DNA of 64,000 nucleotides from Herbiconiux sp. L3-i23 (GCF_023734115.1 NZ_AP025737.1:1736001-1800000); one strand, 5' to 3'; counted from the stretch's first letter, positions 46,724 through 56,459 are shown. Made by a program: numbers and translations. The notes: generated by a model not told the origin, from the letters alone.

Positions 46724-48013
46724 TCAAACGTCCATAAACATCGGGTCCGGGTCATCAACGTCGCCGAGAAGACCGACCGCGGAGGTCTCGACCACTCGAC
46801 GCACCCGGTACCTTTTCACGTCGAGCATTGAGAGAGTTAGAGTTGGCGTTGGCGGACCAAACGTTCGCCGCCATAAATCAGAATCTGCAGGGTCGCCATC
46901 AGGAGCCGGGTCCGATCGGACGTCGTTACTATTCGCCCACACGAGTATATTCATGCCGTCCTCGCCCTGATTGAGTAAATGACTCTCCCATGCAATACCG
47001 TCGAGCGGTTCTGCGGTCGCCCACCGGAAGTATTCGCCGATCACTTGAGTAACCACGTATTCGATCCGTTCTGCACCGGTCAAGGGCACGGACTGCGTGA
47101 TGCGCTCCACAAAGTCATCGGCGAACCGCGCGAAGAGGTACTCCCTTCGCCGGTGAGTGTCGAAGATACTAGGAAGCTGCGGGCGCTTCGTGAAGTCTAA
47201 GATCGTCAGCGGCCGCTGAACCTTGAACCCACCAACCAACGCCTCGTCATAGCGACTGTGTAGGGCAGTCTCCTTCACGGCTAGGTTTGCAGTAGTGGCT
47301 CCGTAGAAAAGTCCTACGCCCTCGGGATTCAGACGCCCCGCAGATGCTATTCCTGCGGGCGCCGGGCCGAGATGCTTTGCAGGGTCCTTCCGCGTTCTGT
47401 GATCCAGGTCCTCGTCCTCGATCATGCGAGCGCGATACAACGTGTCCCCAACCGCGAGTGTGGTGAACATGCCGTCCTGTACGTAACTATTCAGACCGTC
47501 CAAGAAGCGTGATAGGCGAGCCGGGGCCTCCTCGCGCCTCCCGGCGCGCTCCCGCTCAGCCATATACACAAATCGCGTTTCATACTTCACGGTCCTAGCG
47601 AAGCTCTCCCAAGAGAACAGAAAGTCTTCATGGAGCTGCGAGCTAACCCACGCTTCCGGCGTCGCGATCGCCTCAGCGATATCACCCGCAACTGCCTCCC
47701 ATACCGACGGTGCGAAAGCGCCATCAGTCACATCAGCGATGACCTCGTTCGTGTCGTACTGCGACTGATACCCCTCGTGGAAGTACTCGTCGAACCCGTC
47801 GTGGTAGAGCCAGGTAGCCGCGTTGAAGACGTGCCGTCCAACTACGTTCATCGAGACAGCGAAGGGTGTTTCGCCTTCTTCAGCGACCCGGCCACAGTAT
47901 GAGCAGCTACTCCCGGCGAGATCACTCCGAACCAATCCTGCGAGAGCAGCGTCAACTAGGTGATCGAGGCAGATGGTTTCAGCGAGGCCCGTGAAGCCTT
48001 CGGGGATGTCCAC
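46724..48013 (-). CDS. HEPN/RES protein (RES-domain NAD-processing toxin-like)
   Basis: A 429-residue protein. The N-terminal part has C-H/C-x-x-C residues (CLDHLVDAA, SCSYCGRVAE) and a helical region, as in the HEPN/RES N-terminal domain. From about residue 180, GDTLYRARM, then GIASAGRLNPEGVGLFYGATTANLAVKET and IEYVVTQVIGEYFRW, form a RES domain. Solved RES toxins degrade or phosphorolyse NAD+. I see no small Xre antitoxin next to it. The lower GC and the isolated position between glnA and glnE suggest acquisition. The GTG at 48013 follows TAACAT by six bases, so it may be leaderless. Confidence 0.75.
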   Translation of the reverse strand: MDIPEGFTGLAETICLDHLVDAALAGLVRSDLAGSSCSYCGRVAEEGETPFAVSMNVVGRHVFNAATWLYHDGFDEYFHEGYQSQYDTNEVIADVTDGAFAPSVWEAVAGDIAEAIATPEAWVSSQLHEDFLFSWESFARTVKYETRFVYMAERERAGRREEAPARLSRFLDGLNSYVQDGMFTTLAVGDTLYRARMIEDEDLDHRTRKDPAKHLGPAPAGIASAGRLNPEGVGLFYGATTANLAVKETALHSRYDEALVGGFKVQRPLTILDFTKRPQLPSIFDTHRRREYLFARFADDFVERITQSVPLTGAERIEYVVTQVIGEYFRWATAEPLDGIAWESHLLNQGEDGMNILVWANSNDVRSDPAPDGDPADSDLWRRTFGPPTPTLTLSMLDVKRYRVRRVVETSAVGLLGDVDDPDPMFMDV

Positions 48014-48136
48014 ACGCTGATGTTAGTCACGACTGACGACGGCCTCCGAGCTCGTCCAAAACGCCGATGGGTGCCTCACGGTTTGCAGCGTCTGACCGGC
48101 GTGGCAGGGCAGTGGCGGGTCGCGCGGGAGCAATCG

Positions 48137-51100
48137 TCAGGCGGTCGAGGGGCGGGGGCGCGACTGGACGCCGTAGAAGATGCGCTCGAAGACCGAGCGG
48201 GAGCGGCGCGTGACCTTTAAGAAGTCGTCCTCGAGGATCGCGGCGGACCCCGGCGGATACTCCAGTAGGCGCGCGATACCGTCGAGCTGACGCACCTCCG
48301 TCGGCAGGATGTCGGAGGTCTTGTTGCTCCACAGCGTCATCGCCGACCGCAGCCGTGACGACAGCAGCCACGCCTCGCGCAGCTTCTCTGCGTCGTCGGA
48401 GCTGAGCAGCGCCGCCTCCTCCGCCGCGGTCAGCGCCTGCAGCGTCGACGGGGTGCGAAGCCCGTGCACTCGAGCTCCATGACGCAGTTGCAGCAGCTGC
48501 AGCAGCCACTCGACGTCGCTGAGCGTGCCGCGGCCGAGCTTCAGGTGGCGGGCAGGGTCGGCGCCCTGCGGCAGCCGTTCGCTCTCGACCCGCGCCTTGA
48601 TGCGCTTGATCTCGCGGATCTCTGTCTCGGGCACGTCCTCCGGGTACCGGATGGTGTCGGCCAGCGCGGTGAAGTCGGCGACGAGGCCGTGGTCGCCGGC
48701 GACACCGCGAGCACGGAGCAGCGCCTGCGCCTCCCACGTGAGCGACCAGCGGGCGTAGTAGGCCTCGTACGAGCGCAGTGAACGGACGACGGCGCCGTTC
48801 TTGCCCTCCGGCCGCAGGCCGAGGTCGAGGTCGAGCGGCAGGCGGTTGTCGGTGGTCAGCCGCTTGATCTCGGCGACGATCTGCTCGGCCTTCGACTGGG
48901 CGAGCTCCGGCGCCATGCCCGCGATCGGCCGGTACACGTACATGATGTCGGCGTCGGAGCCGAAGCCGAGCTCCGCTCCCCCGTACCGCCCCATCGCGAT
49001 CACCGCGAACTCCGGCCACGGTCCGTCCTCGCGCCGGATCGAACGAAGCACGCCCGTGATCACCGCGCTCGTGACCGCGGCGAGGGCCTGCCCCAACTCG
49101 TGGATGCGGACAGTGCCGGCGATACTGCCGAGCGCCAAGCGAAGCACCTCGCGCCGACGGGCGGTCCGCAGCGCCGCCGCGGCGGCGTCGCTGGTGGCGT
49201 GCCGCGCGACCGTCGCCGTCGTCTCCTCGCGGAGCGCCTCCCAGCTGCGCGGACGCAGGTCGTCGTCGTTCTCGAGCCAGCGTGCCGCCTCGGGGTAGAG
49301 CTCGAGGAGGCTCACGACGAACCGGGACGCCGACAGCGCCTCGGTGAGACGCTGGGCCGCCGCCTGCGAATCGCGCAGCATCCGCAGATACCAGTGGGCG
49401 TCGCCGAGGCTCTCGCTGATCCGCCGGAACGCGAGCAGGCCGCCGTCGGGATCGGCGCCGTCGGCGAACCACTGCAGCAGCACCGGCAGCAGGGTCCGTT
49501 GGATCGCGGCACGGCGGGAGACCCCCGCGGTTAGGGCGGCGATGTGCGCGAGAGCGCCGCGTGGATCCTGGAAGCCGATCACGGCGAGGCGCGCCTCGGC
49601 CTGCGCCGACGTCAGGGCGAGTCCCTGCTCGGGCACACGCGCGACCGCCGAGAGCAGTGGCCGGTAGAAGAGGCGCTCGTGCAGGCTCCGCACCGCCGTC
49701 TTCGTGCGCTGCCAGCGCAGCACGAGGTCCTCGGCTCCCGACGCGAGCCCGCTCGCACGGGCGAGCACCCGCAGATGCTCGGAGTCGGACGGCATCAGGT
49801 GGGTTCGCGACAGCCGCTGCAGCTGCAAGCGGTGTTCGAGCACCCGCAGCAGCCGGTACTCCTCGGCGAACTCCTCCGCCTCGGACCGGCCGATGTATCC
49901 TCCCGCCGCCAGCGCGCCGAGCGCACGGAGCGTGCCCCGCTCGCGCACCGTCGGGTCGAGCTGACCGTGCACCAGTTCGAGCAGCTGCACCGTGAACTCG
50001 ATGTCGCGCAGACCGCCGGGGCCGAGCTTCAACTGCCGGTCGACCTCGTCGGCCGGGATGTTGTCGGTGACGCGGCCGCGCATCCGCTGCACCTGCTCGA
50101 CGAAACTCTCGCGGCTGGCGCTGCTCCACACCTTCGGCGCGACCGCCTCGACGTAGCGCGCACCGAGCTCGGCGTCACCGGCGAGCGGTCGCGCCTTCAG
50201 CAGAGCCTGGAACTCCCAGTCCTTCGCCCAGCGGTCGTAGTAGGCGAGGTGCGACTCGAGCGTCCGCACCAGCGCGCCGTCCTTGCCCTCAGGCCGGAGG
50301 TTCGCGTCGACCTCCCAGAGCGGCGGCTCGATCGCGATCTCGTTGATGCCGCGCATCGTGAGCATGGCGAGTCGCGTGGCGGCGGCCATGGCACGCTCGT
50401 CGCCGATCGCGGTGTCCGGCACCGCCTGGCCGACGAAGATCACGTCGACGTCGCTGACGTAATTGAGCTCGCGGGCGCCCGCCTTGCCCATCCCGATGAC
50501 GGCGAGCGAGGTGGAGGCGATCTCCTCGGCGGTGAAGACACCCGGCCCGGCGCCGGCACGGGTCGCGTCGGCGCGCGCGACGGCGAGCGACGCCTCGAGC
50601 GCCGCGGCCGCCATGTCCGCGAGGATCTCGGTGACGGTCTGCAGGGCGTCGAGCGACCGAGGCTGGCTGAGATCCCACGCGGCGAGCCGGAGCAGCTGAC
50701 GCCGATACCGCACCCGCAACGCCACTCGGCCGGCGTCACCGGACACGGTCGCGACACCATTAGCCGCATCGACCGCGGCGAGGAGGTCATCCGTCAGTTC
50801 ATCGGGTTCCGGCCGACCCGTGTACGGCTCGGTCAGCGCCTCCAACTGCTCGGGGCGGCGCAGCAGGAAGTCCGCCAGCCCCCTCGACGCCCCCAGCACG
50901 ACGATCAAACGGCTCGCGCTCGCCTCGGACGCGAGCACCGGTTTCATCGGGTCGGGATGCCGGCGCAGGAGCTCGAGCAGCGCTGCGAGGGCGGCGTCCG
51001 GGTCGGCGGCGGATCCGAAGAGAGGCAGGAGCGCGTCGGCGGACTCCCCCGTCAGCGACTCGACTTCGAGGAGCCGCTGCTGCACCTCGCCCAACTCGGT

Positions 51101-51148
51101 GAAACCGAGCCGTGCGAGCTCACTGAGCGTGGCGAGCTCACGTCGCAT
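48137..51148 (-). CDS. glnE: bifunctional glutamine synthetase adenylyltransferase/deadenylylase
   Basis: A 1003-residue protein made of two nucleotidyltransferase units. The first has the acidic motif SVIGMGKAGARELNYVSDVDVIFVG, the second AVIAMGRYGGAELGFGSDADIMYVYRP. Each is followed by its helical domain with RPEGKDGALVR and RPEGKNGAVVR. It reversibly adds AMP to the tyrosine of GlnA in response to nitrogen status. The ATG at 51148 lies 12 bases after the glnA2 stop on the same strand, suggesting one transcript. A DUF4160-HEPN/RES pair separates it from glnA. Confidence 0.94.
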   Translation of the reverse strand: MRRELATLSELARLGFTELGEVQQRLLEVESLTGESADALLPLFGSAADPDAALAALLELLRRHPDPMKPVLASEASASRLIVVLGASRGLADFLLRRPEQLEALTEPYTGRPEPDELTDDLLAAVDAANGVATVSGDAGRVALRVRYRRQLLRLAAWDLSQPRSLDALQTVTEILADMAAAALEASLAVARADATRAGAGPGVFTAEEIASTSLAVIGMGKAGARELNYVSDVDVIFVGQAVPDTAIGDERAMAAATRLAMLTMRGINEIAIEPPLWEVDANLRPEGKDGALVRTLESHLAYYDRWAKDWEFQALLKARPLAGDAELGARYVEAVAPKVWSSASRESFVEQVQRMRGRVTDNIPADEVDRQLKLGPGGLRDIEFTVQLLELVHGQLDPTVRERGTLRALGALAAGGYIGRSEAEEFAEEYRLLRVLEHRLQLQRLSRTHLMPSDSEHLRVLARASGLASGAEDLVLRWQRTKTAVRSLHERLFYRPLLSAVARVPEQGLALTSAQAEARLAVIGFQDPRGALAHIAALTAGVSRRAAIQRTLLPVLLQWFADGADPDGGLLAFRRISESLGDAHWYLRMLRDSQAAAQRLTEALSASRFVVSLLELYPEAARWLENDDDLRPRSWEALREETTATVARHATSDAAAAALRTARRREVLRLALGSIAGTVRIHELGQALAAVTSAVITGVLRSIRREDGPWPEFAVIAMGRYGGAELGFGSDADIMYVYRPIAGMAPELAQSKAEQIVAEIKRLTTDNRLPLDLDLGLRPEGKNGAVVRSLRSYEAYYARWSLTWEAQALLRARGVAGDHGLVADFTALADTIRYPEDVPETEIREIKRIKARVESERLPQGADPARHLKLGRGTLSDVEWLLQLLQLRHGARVHGLRTPSTLQALTAAEEAALLSSDDAEKLREAWLLSSRLRSAMTLWSNKTSDILPTEVRQLDGIARLLEYPPGSAAILEDDFLKVTRRSRSVFERIFYGVQSRPRPSTA

Positions 51149-51160
51149 GATCGACCGAGG

Positions 51161-52519
51161 TCAGAGCATCTCGAGGTTCGAGCGCAGCTCGTACGGCGTG
51201 ACCTGCGCGCGGTAGTCGCGCCAGTCCCTGCGCTTGTTGAGCAGCACGTAGTTGAACACCTGCTCGCCGAGGGTCTCGGCGACGAGCTCGGACTCCTCCA
51301 TGTACGAGATCGCGTGGTCGAGGCTCGCGGGCAGGGGTGCGTAGCCGAGGGCGCGGCGCTCGGCCTCGCTCAGCTCCCACACGTTGTCCTCGGCCTCGGC
51401 GGGCAGCTCGTAGCCCTCCTCGATTCCCTTGAGGCCCGCCGCGAGCAGCAGCGAGAGGGCGAGGTACGGGTTGGCGGCGGAGTCGATGGCGCGGTACTCG
51501 ACGCGCGAGGACTGCCCCTTGCCGGGCTTGTACAGCGGGACGCGCACGAGCGCGGAACGATTGTTGTGGCCCCAGGTGACGTAGCTCGGCGCCTCGCCGA
51601 GCTTCGACTCGGTCTCGCCCGCCCACAGCCGCTTGTAGGAGTTCACGAACTGGTTGGTAACGGCCGTGATCTCGGGCGCGTGGCGCAGCAGACCCGCGAT
51701 GAACTGGCGACCGATCTTCGACAGCTGGTACTGCGCCGCCGGGTCGAAGAACGCGTTGGTGTCGCCCTCGAACAGCGACAGGTGCATGTGCATGCCCGAG
51801 CCCGGCTCGTTCTGCAGCGGCTTCGGCATGAACGTCGCGTAGACGCCCTGCTCGATCGCGACCTCCTTGATGACCGTGCGGAAGGTCATGATGTTGTCCG
51901 CGGTCGTCAGGGCGTCGGCGTACCGGAGGTCGATCTCGTTCTGACCGGGACCCGCCTCGTGGTGGCTGAATTCGACGGAGATGCCGAGGTCCTCGAGCAT
52001 CCGCACCGAACGGCGTCGGAAGTCGTGGGCGGTGCCGCCGGGGACGTTGTCGAAGTAGCCGGCGCGGTCGACCGGTTCGGGGCCCTCGGCGCCGTACTGG
52101 CTCGACTTCAGCAGGTAGAACTCGATCTCGGGGTGCGTGTAGTAGGTGAAGCCGCGGTCGGCCGCCTTCGCGAGGGTGCGCTTCAGCACGTTGCGGGGGT
52201 CGGCGGCATGGGGCTGCCCGTCGGGGGTCGAGATGTCGCAGAACATGCGGGCGGTCGGGTCGATCTCGCCGCGCCACGGCAGAACCTGGAACGTGGTCGG
52301 ATCGGGATGCGCGAGGACGTCGGCCTCGTATGCGCGAGTCAGGCCCTCGATGGCGGAGCCGTCGAATCCGACCCCTTCGGTGAAGGCGCCCTCGACCTCG
52401 GCCGGAGCCAACGCGACGGATTTCAGAGTGCCGACGACGTCGGTGAACCACAGCCGTACGAACTTGATTCCACGCTCTTCGATGGTGCGCAGAACGAAGT
52501 CGCGTTGCTTGTCGACCAC
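51161..52519 (-). CDS. glnA2: second glutamine synthetase (GlnA2-type)
   Basis: A 452-residue GSI homologue. It begins DKQRDFVLRTIEERGIKFVRLWFTDVVGTLKS. Catalytic blocks are FDGSAIEGL, MPKPLQNEPGSGMHMHLSLF, NQFVNSYKRLW and NRSALVRVP. The region matching the adenylylation tyrosine is LPAEAEDNVWELSEAERRALG, without the Tyr-Glu/Asp-Leu-Pro-Pro motif, so GlnE should not modify it. This fits a GSI-alpha or a gamma-glutamylpolyamine-like enzyme; the exact substrate is open. GAGGGGAA lies before the GTG at 52519. It is just upstream of glnE. Confidence 0.9.
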   Translation of the reverse strand: MVDKQRDFVLRTIEERGIKFVRLWFTDVVGTLKSVALAPAEVEGAFTEGVGFDGSAIEGLTRAYEADVLAHPDPTTFQVLPWRGEIDPTARMFCDISTPDGQPHAADPRNVLKRTLAKAADRGFTYYTHPEIEFYLLKSSQYGAEGPEPVDRAGYFDNVPGGTAHDFRRRSVRMLEDLGISVEFSHHEAGPGQNEIDLRYADALTTADNIMTFRTVIKEVAIEQGVYATFMPKPLQNEPGSGMHMHLSLFEGDTNAFFDPAAQYQLSKIGRQFIAGLLRHAPEITAVTNQFVNSYKRLWAGETESKLGEAPSYVTWGHNNRSALVRVPLYKPGKGQSSRVEYRAIDSAANPYLALSLLLAAGLKGIEEGYELPAEAEDNVWELSEAERRALGYAPLPASLDHAISYMEESELVAETLGEQVFNYVLLNKRRDWRDYRAQVTPYELRSNLEML

Positions 52520-52643
52520 TTGGGTTCCCCTCGCTGAGAGCTGCGTGATCAGCCCCGATGGATGCCCCATAAGGCTAGTGGTTCGGCGGTGCGTTCGCGC
52601 GGCGGCGGCACCGCTCCGCCGCCGACGGTCGCGGGGAGGCGCG

Positions 52644-53306
52644 TCAGCCTTGGGCGAGCAGTTCTTCGAACAGCGGCAGGAGCGACCGCTCACGCCAGGC
52701 GAGGATGCGCAGCAGCTTCACCGACGTCCACTCGCCGCCCTCGGCGGTCGTCCTGATCCGCACGTCCTCGAGCGTCTGCACCTGGCGCACGACGTGGGCG
52801 TGCGAACGCTGCAGTTCGAGCGCGAGGTCCGCGAGACGGGGGCGGGTGGGCAGGCCGAGCGCGGGGAGGTACGTGCGGCTCTCGGCATCCGCGAAGCTCC
52901 AGGCGAGCGCCTCGGCCGACTCCCACCCCTGCGCATCGACGTGCGGCGCCCACGCGGCGGGGCGGGTCAGCTGGTCCTCGGTCGCTCCGGCCACCAGCTC
53001 GAGCGTGCGCCGTCGCGCCGCATCGAGGATCGAGAGCGTCGCCGCCCGCTCGCCGGGGCTCGCCGGTTCGAGGTCGCGCGAGAACGCCGGATCGGGTCCT
53101 TCGACGACCTCTTCCAGCTCGATCGTCGAGACCCGCGTCGCGCGCTGCAACGCCGACAGGGCCCCCGCCGTCGTGTCCGCCGTCCGGCAGACGCCCCAGT
53201 GGGCGAGATCGAACGCCCAGGCGCGCGTCGAATCGGATCGCGGCGAGGCGCCCTCATGCGCGCCCGCCTCATCGGGGAAGGGCTGCACTTCGACGTAAGC
53301 GCGCAT
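52644..53306 (-). CDS. hypothetical protein (possible DinB-like helical domain at C-terminus)
   Basis: A 220-residue soluble protein. The N-terminal third has strands (YVEVQPFPDEAG, STRAWAFDLAHW). The rest is helical, with SILDAARRRTLELVAGATEDQL and LQRSHAHVVRQVQTLEDV ending in VKLLRILAWRERSLLPLFEELL. This helical part recalls DinB-like folds in layout, but the metal histidines are not clear. I do not recognise the family and assign no function. It lies between glnA2 and panB. TAGGGT lies nine bases before the ATG. Confidence 0.6.
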   Translation of the reverse strand: MRAYVEVQPFPDEAGAHEGASPRSDSTRAWAFDLAHWGVCRTADTTAGALSALQRATRVSTIELEEVVEGPDPAFSRDLEPASPGERAATLSILDAARRRTLELVAGATEDQLTRPAAWAPHVDAQGWESAEALAWSFADAESRTYLPALGLPTRPRLADLALELQRSHAHVVRQVQTLEDVRIRTTAEGGEWTSVKLLRILAWRERSLLPLFEELLAQG

Positions 53307-53390
53307 GGTGCTCTCACCCTAAATCGTGCGGATGAGGACGCGCTCCCGGCCTCGGGCTGCACGCGCCCCCGACAGACCTAGACTGACCGG

Positions 53391-54206
53391 ATGAGCGAAT
53401 CGTCCGCGCCGAAGCGGGTGCGCAAACGGCACTTCCAGCAGGCCCGCGAGAATGGCATCGCCATCACCGGCCTCACCAGCTACGACGCGCTGACCGCCGG
53501 GATCTTCGACGAGGCGGGCATCGACTTCCTCCTGATCGGCGACTCCGCCGGCAACGTGATGCTCGGATACGACTCGACGGTGCCGGTCACCGTCGACGAG
53601 CTCATCCCGCTCGCACGGGCCGTCTCCGGCGCCGTGTCCCGCGCCCTCGTCGTCGCCGACCTGCCGTTCGGCTCCTACGAGCTCGGCCCCGACCAGGCGC
53701 TGCAGACCGCGTTCCGCTTCATGAAGGAGGCGGGAGCGCACGCGGTGAAGCTCGAGGGCGGCGTCCGCAGCGCCGAGCAGATCCGACGCGTCGTCGAGGC
53801 GGGCATCCCCGTCATGGGACACGTCGGATACACGCCGCAGAGCGAGCACCAGTTCGGTGGACACGTCGTCCAGGGGCGCGGCGAGGCGGCCGAGCAGGTC
53901 ATCGCCGACGCGATCGCCGTCGAGAAGGCCGGTGCGTTCGCTGTCGTGCTCGAGATGGTGCCGAGCGAGGTCGCCCGCCGGGTGACCGAGACGCTCACCA
54001 TCCCGACGATCGGTATCGGCGCGGGTCCGCACGTCAGCGGTCAGATCCTCGTCTGGACCGACTTCGCCGGGCTCGGCGGCGGGCGGTACCCGAAGTTCGT
54101 GAAGAAGTTCGCCGACCTGCGCGGCCAGCTGCTCGAGGCGGCGCGTGACTACCGCGACGAGGTCGCCGCCGGCACGTATCCGGGGCCCGAGCACTCGTTC
54201 GAGTGA
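53391..54206 (+). CDS. panB: 3-methyl-2-oxobutanoate hydroxymethyltransferase
   Basis: A 271-residue enzyme. [34 protein letters not shown] contains the Mg2+ aspartate region, VKLEGG the substrate site, [12 protein letters not shown] and IGIGAG the other conserved blocks. It transfers a hydroxymethyl group from methylene-tetrahydrofolate to 3-methyl-2-oxobutanoate, giving ketopantoate in coenzyme A synthesis. The other pan genes are not nearby. TAGACT lies six bases before the ATG, so translation is probably leaderless. Confidence 0.95.
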   Translation: MSESSAPKRVRKRHFQQARENGIAITGLTSYDALTAGIFDEAGIDFLLIGDSAGNVMLGYDSTVPVTVDELIPLARAVSGAVSRALVVADLPFGSYELGPDQALQTAFRFMKEAGAHAVKLEGGVRSAEQIRRVVEAGIPVMGHVGYTPQSEHQFGGHVVQGRGEAAEQVIADAIAVEKAGAFAVVLEMVPSEVARRVTETLTIPTIGIGAGPHVSGQILVWTDFAGLGGGRYPKFVKKFADLRGQLLEAARDYRDEVAAGTYPGPEHSFE

Positions 54207-54245
54207 GCCGAGAGGCGCTCCGGCAGTGGCCTCGGCGCTGAGGGC

Positions 54246-54422
54246 TCAGCGGTCCTCTTCGGCTTCTTCCTCGGCCCAGCGGCGGGCGTTCTCCTGCAGC
54301 TTCTCGGGCGCTCGCTCGGCTTCGGCGCGCGTGTCGAAGGGGCCGACGCGCTCGATGGCGTTCGAGATCTCGCCGAGCTCGACCTCGCCGGTGCGCGAGT
54401 TGTACCACCACTTGTCCGTCAT
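54246..54422 (-). CDS. small acidic protein (SPOR-like), conserved next to map
   Basis: A 58-residue protein: TDKWWYNSRTGEVELGEISN, then AIERVGPFDTRAEAERAPEKL and an acidic end. The 'WWYN..TGEVE' start and 'GPFDTRAEAERA' resemble SPOR-like small proteins of actinobacteria, but no function is known. GGGAGG lies five bases before the ATG, an unusually good ribosome site among neighbours that mostly lack one. It is divergent from map with a 44-base gap. Confidence 0.72.
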   Translation of the reverse strand: MTDKWWYNSRTGEVELGEISNAIERVGPFDTRAEAERAPEKLQENARRWAEEEAEEDR

Positions 54423-54466
54423 CGGAGCCTCCCATCGGCAGAGGCGAGCGCCCCTAGGCTGATCCT

Positions 54467-55336
54467 ATGCCGCGCGATTCTCACGGGCACCTCGTCGGCG
54501 GCCGGGTCTCGGCTCGTCGGGACGTGCCCGCCTCGATCCCCCGCCCCGAGTACGTCGGCAAGCCGGCACCAGCGCCGTACCGCGGATCCGACGTCATCTC
54601 CCCGGAGAAGATCGCGCTCATCCGCGAAGCCGGCGGCATCGCCGCGGAGGCGCTCGCCCTCGTCGGCGAGGCGGTCCGGCCCGGCGTGACAACCGAGGAG
54701 CTCGACCGCATCGGGCACGACTACATCGTCGCGAACGGCGCCTACCCGTCGACGCTCGGCTACCGCGGCTACCCCAAGTCGGTGTGCACCTCGGTGAACG
54801 AGGTCATCTGCCACGGCATCCCCGACGACACGGTGCTGCAGGACGGCGACATCGTGAACATCGACATCACGGCGTTCAAGGACGGCGTGCACGGCGACCT
54901 CAACGCGACGTTCCTCGTGGGCGACGTGTCCGAGGAGGTGCGCCTGCTCGTCGAGCGCACCCGCGAGGCACTGAACCGCGGCATCAAGGCGGTCGCGCCC
55001 GGGCGGCAGATCAATGTGATCGGACGGGCGATCGAGTCCTACGCGAAGCGTTTCGGCTACGGGGTGGTCCGCGACTACACGGGCCACGGCGTGCACGAGA
55101 CGTTCCACTCGGGTCTGGTGATCCCCCACTACGACGCGGCCCCGCAGTACGACACGGTGCTGGAGCCGGGCATGGTGTTCACCATCGAGCCGATGCTGAC
55201 CCTCGGCGGCACCGAGTGGGACCTCTGGGACGACGACTGGACGGTGACGACCCGCGACAAGTCGTGGACCGCCCAGTTCGAGCACACCCTCGTCGTCACC
55301 GACCGCGGCGCCGACCTCCTCACCCTCCCCCGGTAG
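54467..55336 (+). CDS. map: type I methionine aminopeptidase
   Basis: A 289-residue M24A peptidase. An actinobacterial N-terminal extension ([22 protein letters not shown]) precedes the pita-bread domain. Metal ligands are in [19 protein letters not shown] (two Asp), [10 protein letters not shown] (His), TIEPML (Glu) and QFEHTLVV (Glu). It removes the initiator methionine from nascent proteins. TAGGCT lies six bases before the ATG, so the mRNA is probably leaderless. Confidence 0.94.
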   Translation: MPRDSHGHLVGGRVSARRDVPASIPRPEYVGKPAPAPYRGSDVISPEKIALIREAGGIAAEALALVGEAVRPGVTTEELDRIGHDYIVANGAYPSTLGYRGYPKSVCTSVNEVICHGIPDDTVLQDGDIVNIDITAFKDGVHGDLNATFLVGDVSEEVRLLVERTREALNRGIKAVAPGRQINVIGRAIESYAKRFGYGVVRDYTGHGVHETFHSGLVIPHYDAAPQYDTVLEPGMVFTIEPMLTLGGTEWDLWDDDWTVTTRDKSWTAQFEHTLVVTDRGADLLTLPR

Positions 55337-55338
55337 GG

Positions 55339-55490
55339 CGTTCCGGCCGAGCGCGCACGTTCGGGCCGGCCACGCACGCCGGAACGTGCGCGCGAGATCC
55401 GATTGGGCCCAACGCGGCACGCTTGCCGCGAGGGATGCGGGCATGAACGCACGTTCCGGCGGGGCGCACATGCCCGGAACGCACGTTTTC
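55339..55490. repeat. intergenic cluster of GCACGTTCCGG-type inverted repeats
   Basis: GCGCGCACGTTC (55351-55362) and GAACGTGCGCGC (55382-55393) are a 12-bp perfect inverted repeat with 19 bases between. Variants of the same core follow: GCACGTTCCGGC at 55449-55460 and GCCCGGAACGCACG around 55472-55485. The cluster fills the map-ppgK interval and looks like a dispersed REP-type element. The end could also terminate map. Confidence 0.6.
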
Positions 55491-55525
55491 GCACCTTTCA
55501 GGCTCGAAGAACTAGGTTGGATCGT

Positions 55526-56329
55526 GTGAGCACTGAGGCGATCGGCATCGACATCGGCGGAACCGGCATCAAGGGGGCACTGGTCGACGTCGACTCGGGC
55601 GAACTCCTCTCCGACCGGATCAAGCTGCCCACCCCCGAGGGCGGCAAGCCCGACGACATCGTGAAGACCGTCACCGAGGTGATCTCACAGATCCCGAAGG
55701 TGCAGGAGGGCACGCCCGTCGGCGTCTGCTTCCCCGCGATCGTCCGCCACGGCGTCACGATGTCGGCCGCGAACGTGTCGAAGGACTGGATCGGCCTCGA
55801 AGCGGAAGCGCTGTTCGAGAAGGCGATCGGACGCGACATCACCTTCGTGAACGACGCCGACGCCGCCGGCTACGCCGAGACGCAGTTCGGCGCGGGCAAG
55901 GATCAGAGCGGCCTCATCCTCGTCACCACGCTCGGCACCGGCATCGGCTCGGCGATCGTCTACAACCACCGCCTGGTGCCCAACGCCGAGCTCGGCCACC
56001 TGCAGCTCGACGGCCACGAAGACTACGAGAAAGTCGCCTCGTACGCGGCCAAGGAGCGCGACGACCTCAGCTGGAAGCAGTGGGCGAAGCGGCTGCAGAA
56101 GTACTACAGCCACCTCGAGTTCCTCTTCTCGCCCGATCTCTTCATCGTCGGCGGCGGCGTCTCGAAGCACTACGACGACTTCCTGCCCCTGCTCGATCTG
56201 AAGACGCCGACCATCCCGGCGCAGTTCCGCAACAACGCGGGCATCCTCGGCTGCGCGTCGCTCGCCGCTCACGGCGCGGGGACCCGCCGCAGCGAGGCCG
56301 CCGAGACGGCCGTCGAGCGCACCAACTGA
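55526..56329 (+). CDS. ppgK: polyphosphate glucokinase (ROK family)
   Basis: A 267-residue ROK kinase. The phosphate motif IGIDIGGTGIKGALVDVD opens the protein. FVNDADAAGYAE holds the catalytic Asp, LGTGIGSAIVYNHRLVPNAELGHLQL the second half motif, and FLFSPDLFIVGGGVSKHYD the last. The order and length fit polyphosphate--glucose phosphotransferases of Actinobacteria, which use polyphosphate or ATP. The GTG at 55526 lies seven bases after TAGGTT. The earlier open frame from 55403 covers the repeat cluster and is not used. Confidence 0.92.
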   Translation: MSTEAIGIDIGGTGIKGALVDVDSGELLSDRIKLPTPEGGKPDDIVKTVTEVISQIPKVQEGTPVGVCFPAIVRHGVTMSAANVSKDWIGLEAEALFEKAIGRDITFVNDADAAGYAETQFGAGKDQSGLILVTTLGTGIGSAIVYNHRLVPNAELGHLQLDGHEDYEKVASYAAKERDDLSWKQWAKRLQKYYSHLEFLFSPDLFIVGGGVSKHYDDFLPLLDLKTPTIPAQFRNNAGILGCASLAAHGAGTRRSEAAETAVERTN

Positions 56330-56355
56330 CCTGACGCGCACTCGGCGCGAGTCGT

Positions 56356-56413
56356 CGAGGTGCCCAGATCTGCGGGTCCGGGCGATCCAACACCCGCAGA
56401 ACTGGGCACCTCG
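56356..56413. repeat. palindromic intergenic element, copy 2
   Basis: CGAGGTGCCCAGATCTGCGG... (56356-56377) pairs with 56392-56413 over 22 bp with one mismatch and a 14-base loop. It is clearly related to the element at 14741-14798, with the same outer 10 bases. It lies 26 bases after the ppgK stop. Confidence 0.85.
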
Positions 56414-56459
56414 TCGAGGCGCCCCGCGCGTGAGTCGCTGAGATGACCCGCGGTCGGGT

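Noticed and set aside
49544-52537. A 997-codon open frame on the plus strand opposite glnE and glnA2
   Set aside because: It is the antisense shadow of two certain genes; high GC at third positions keeps the opposite frame open. The translation is Arg/Gly/Val-rich and has no family motif.
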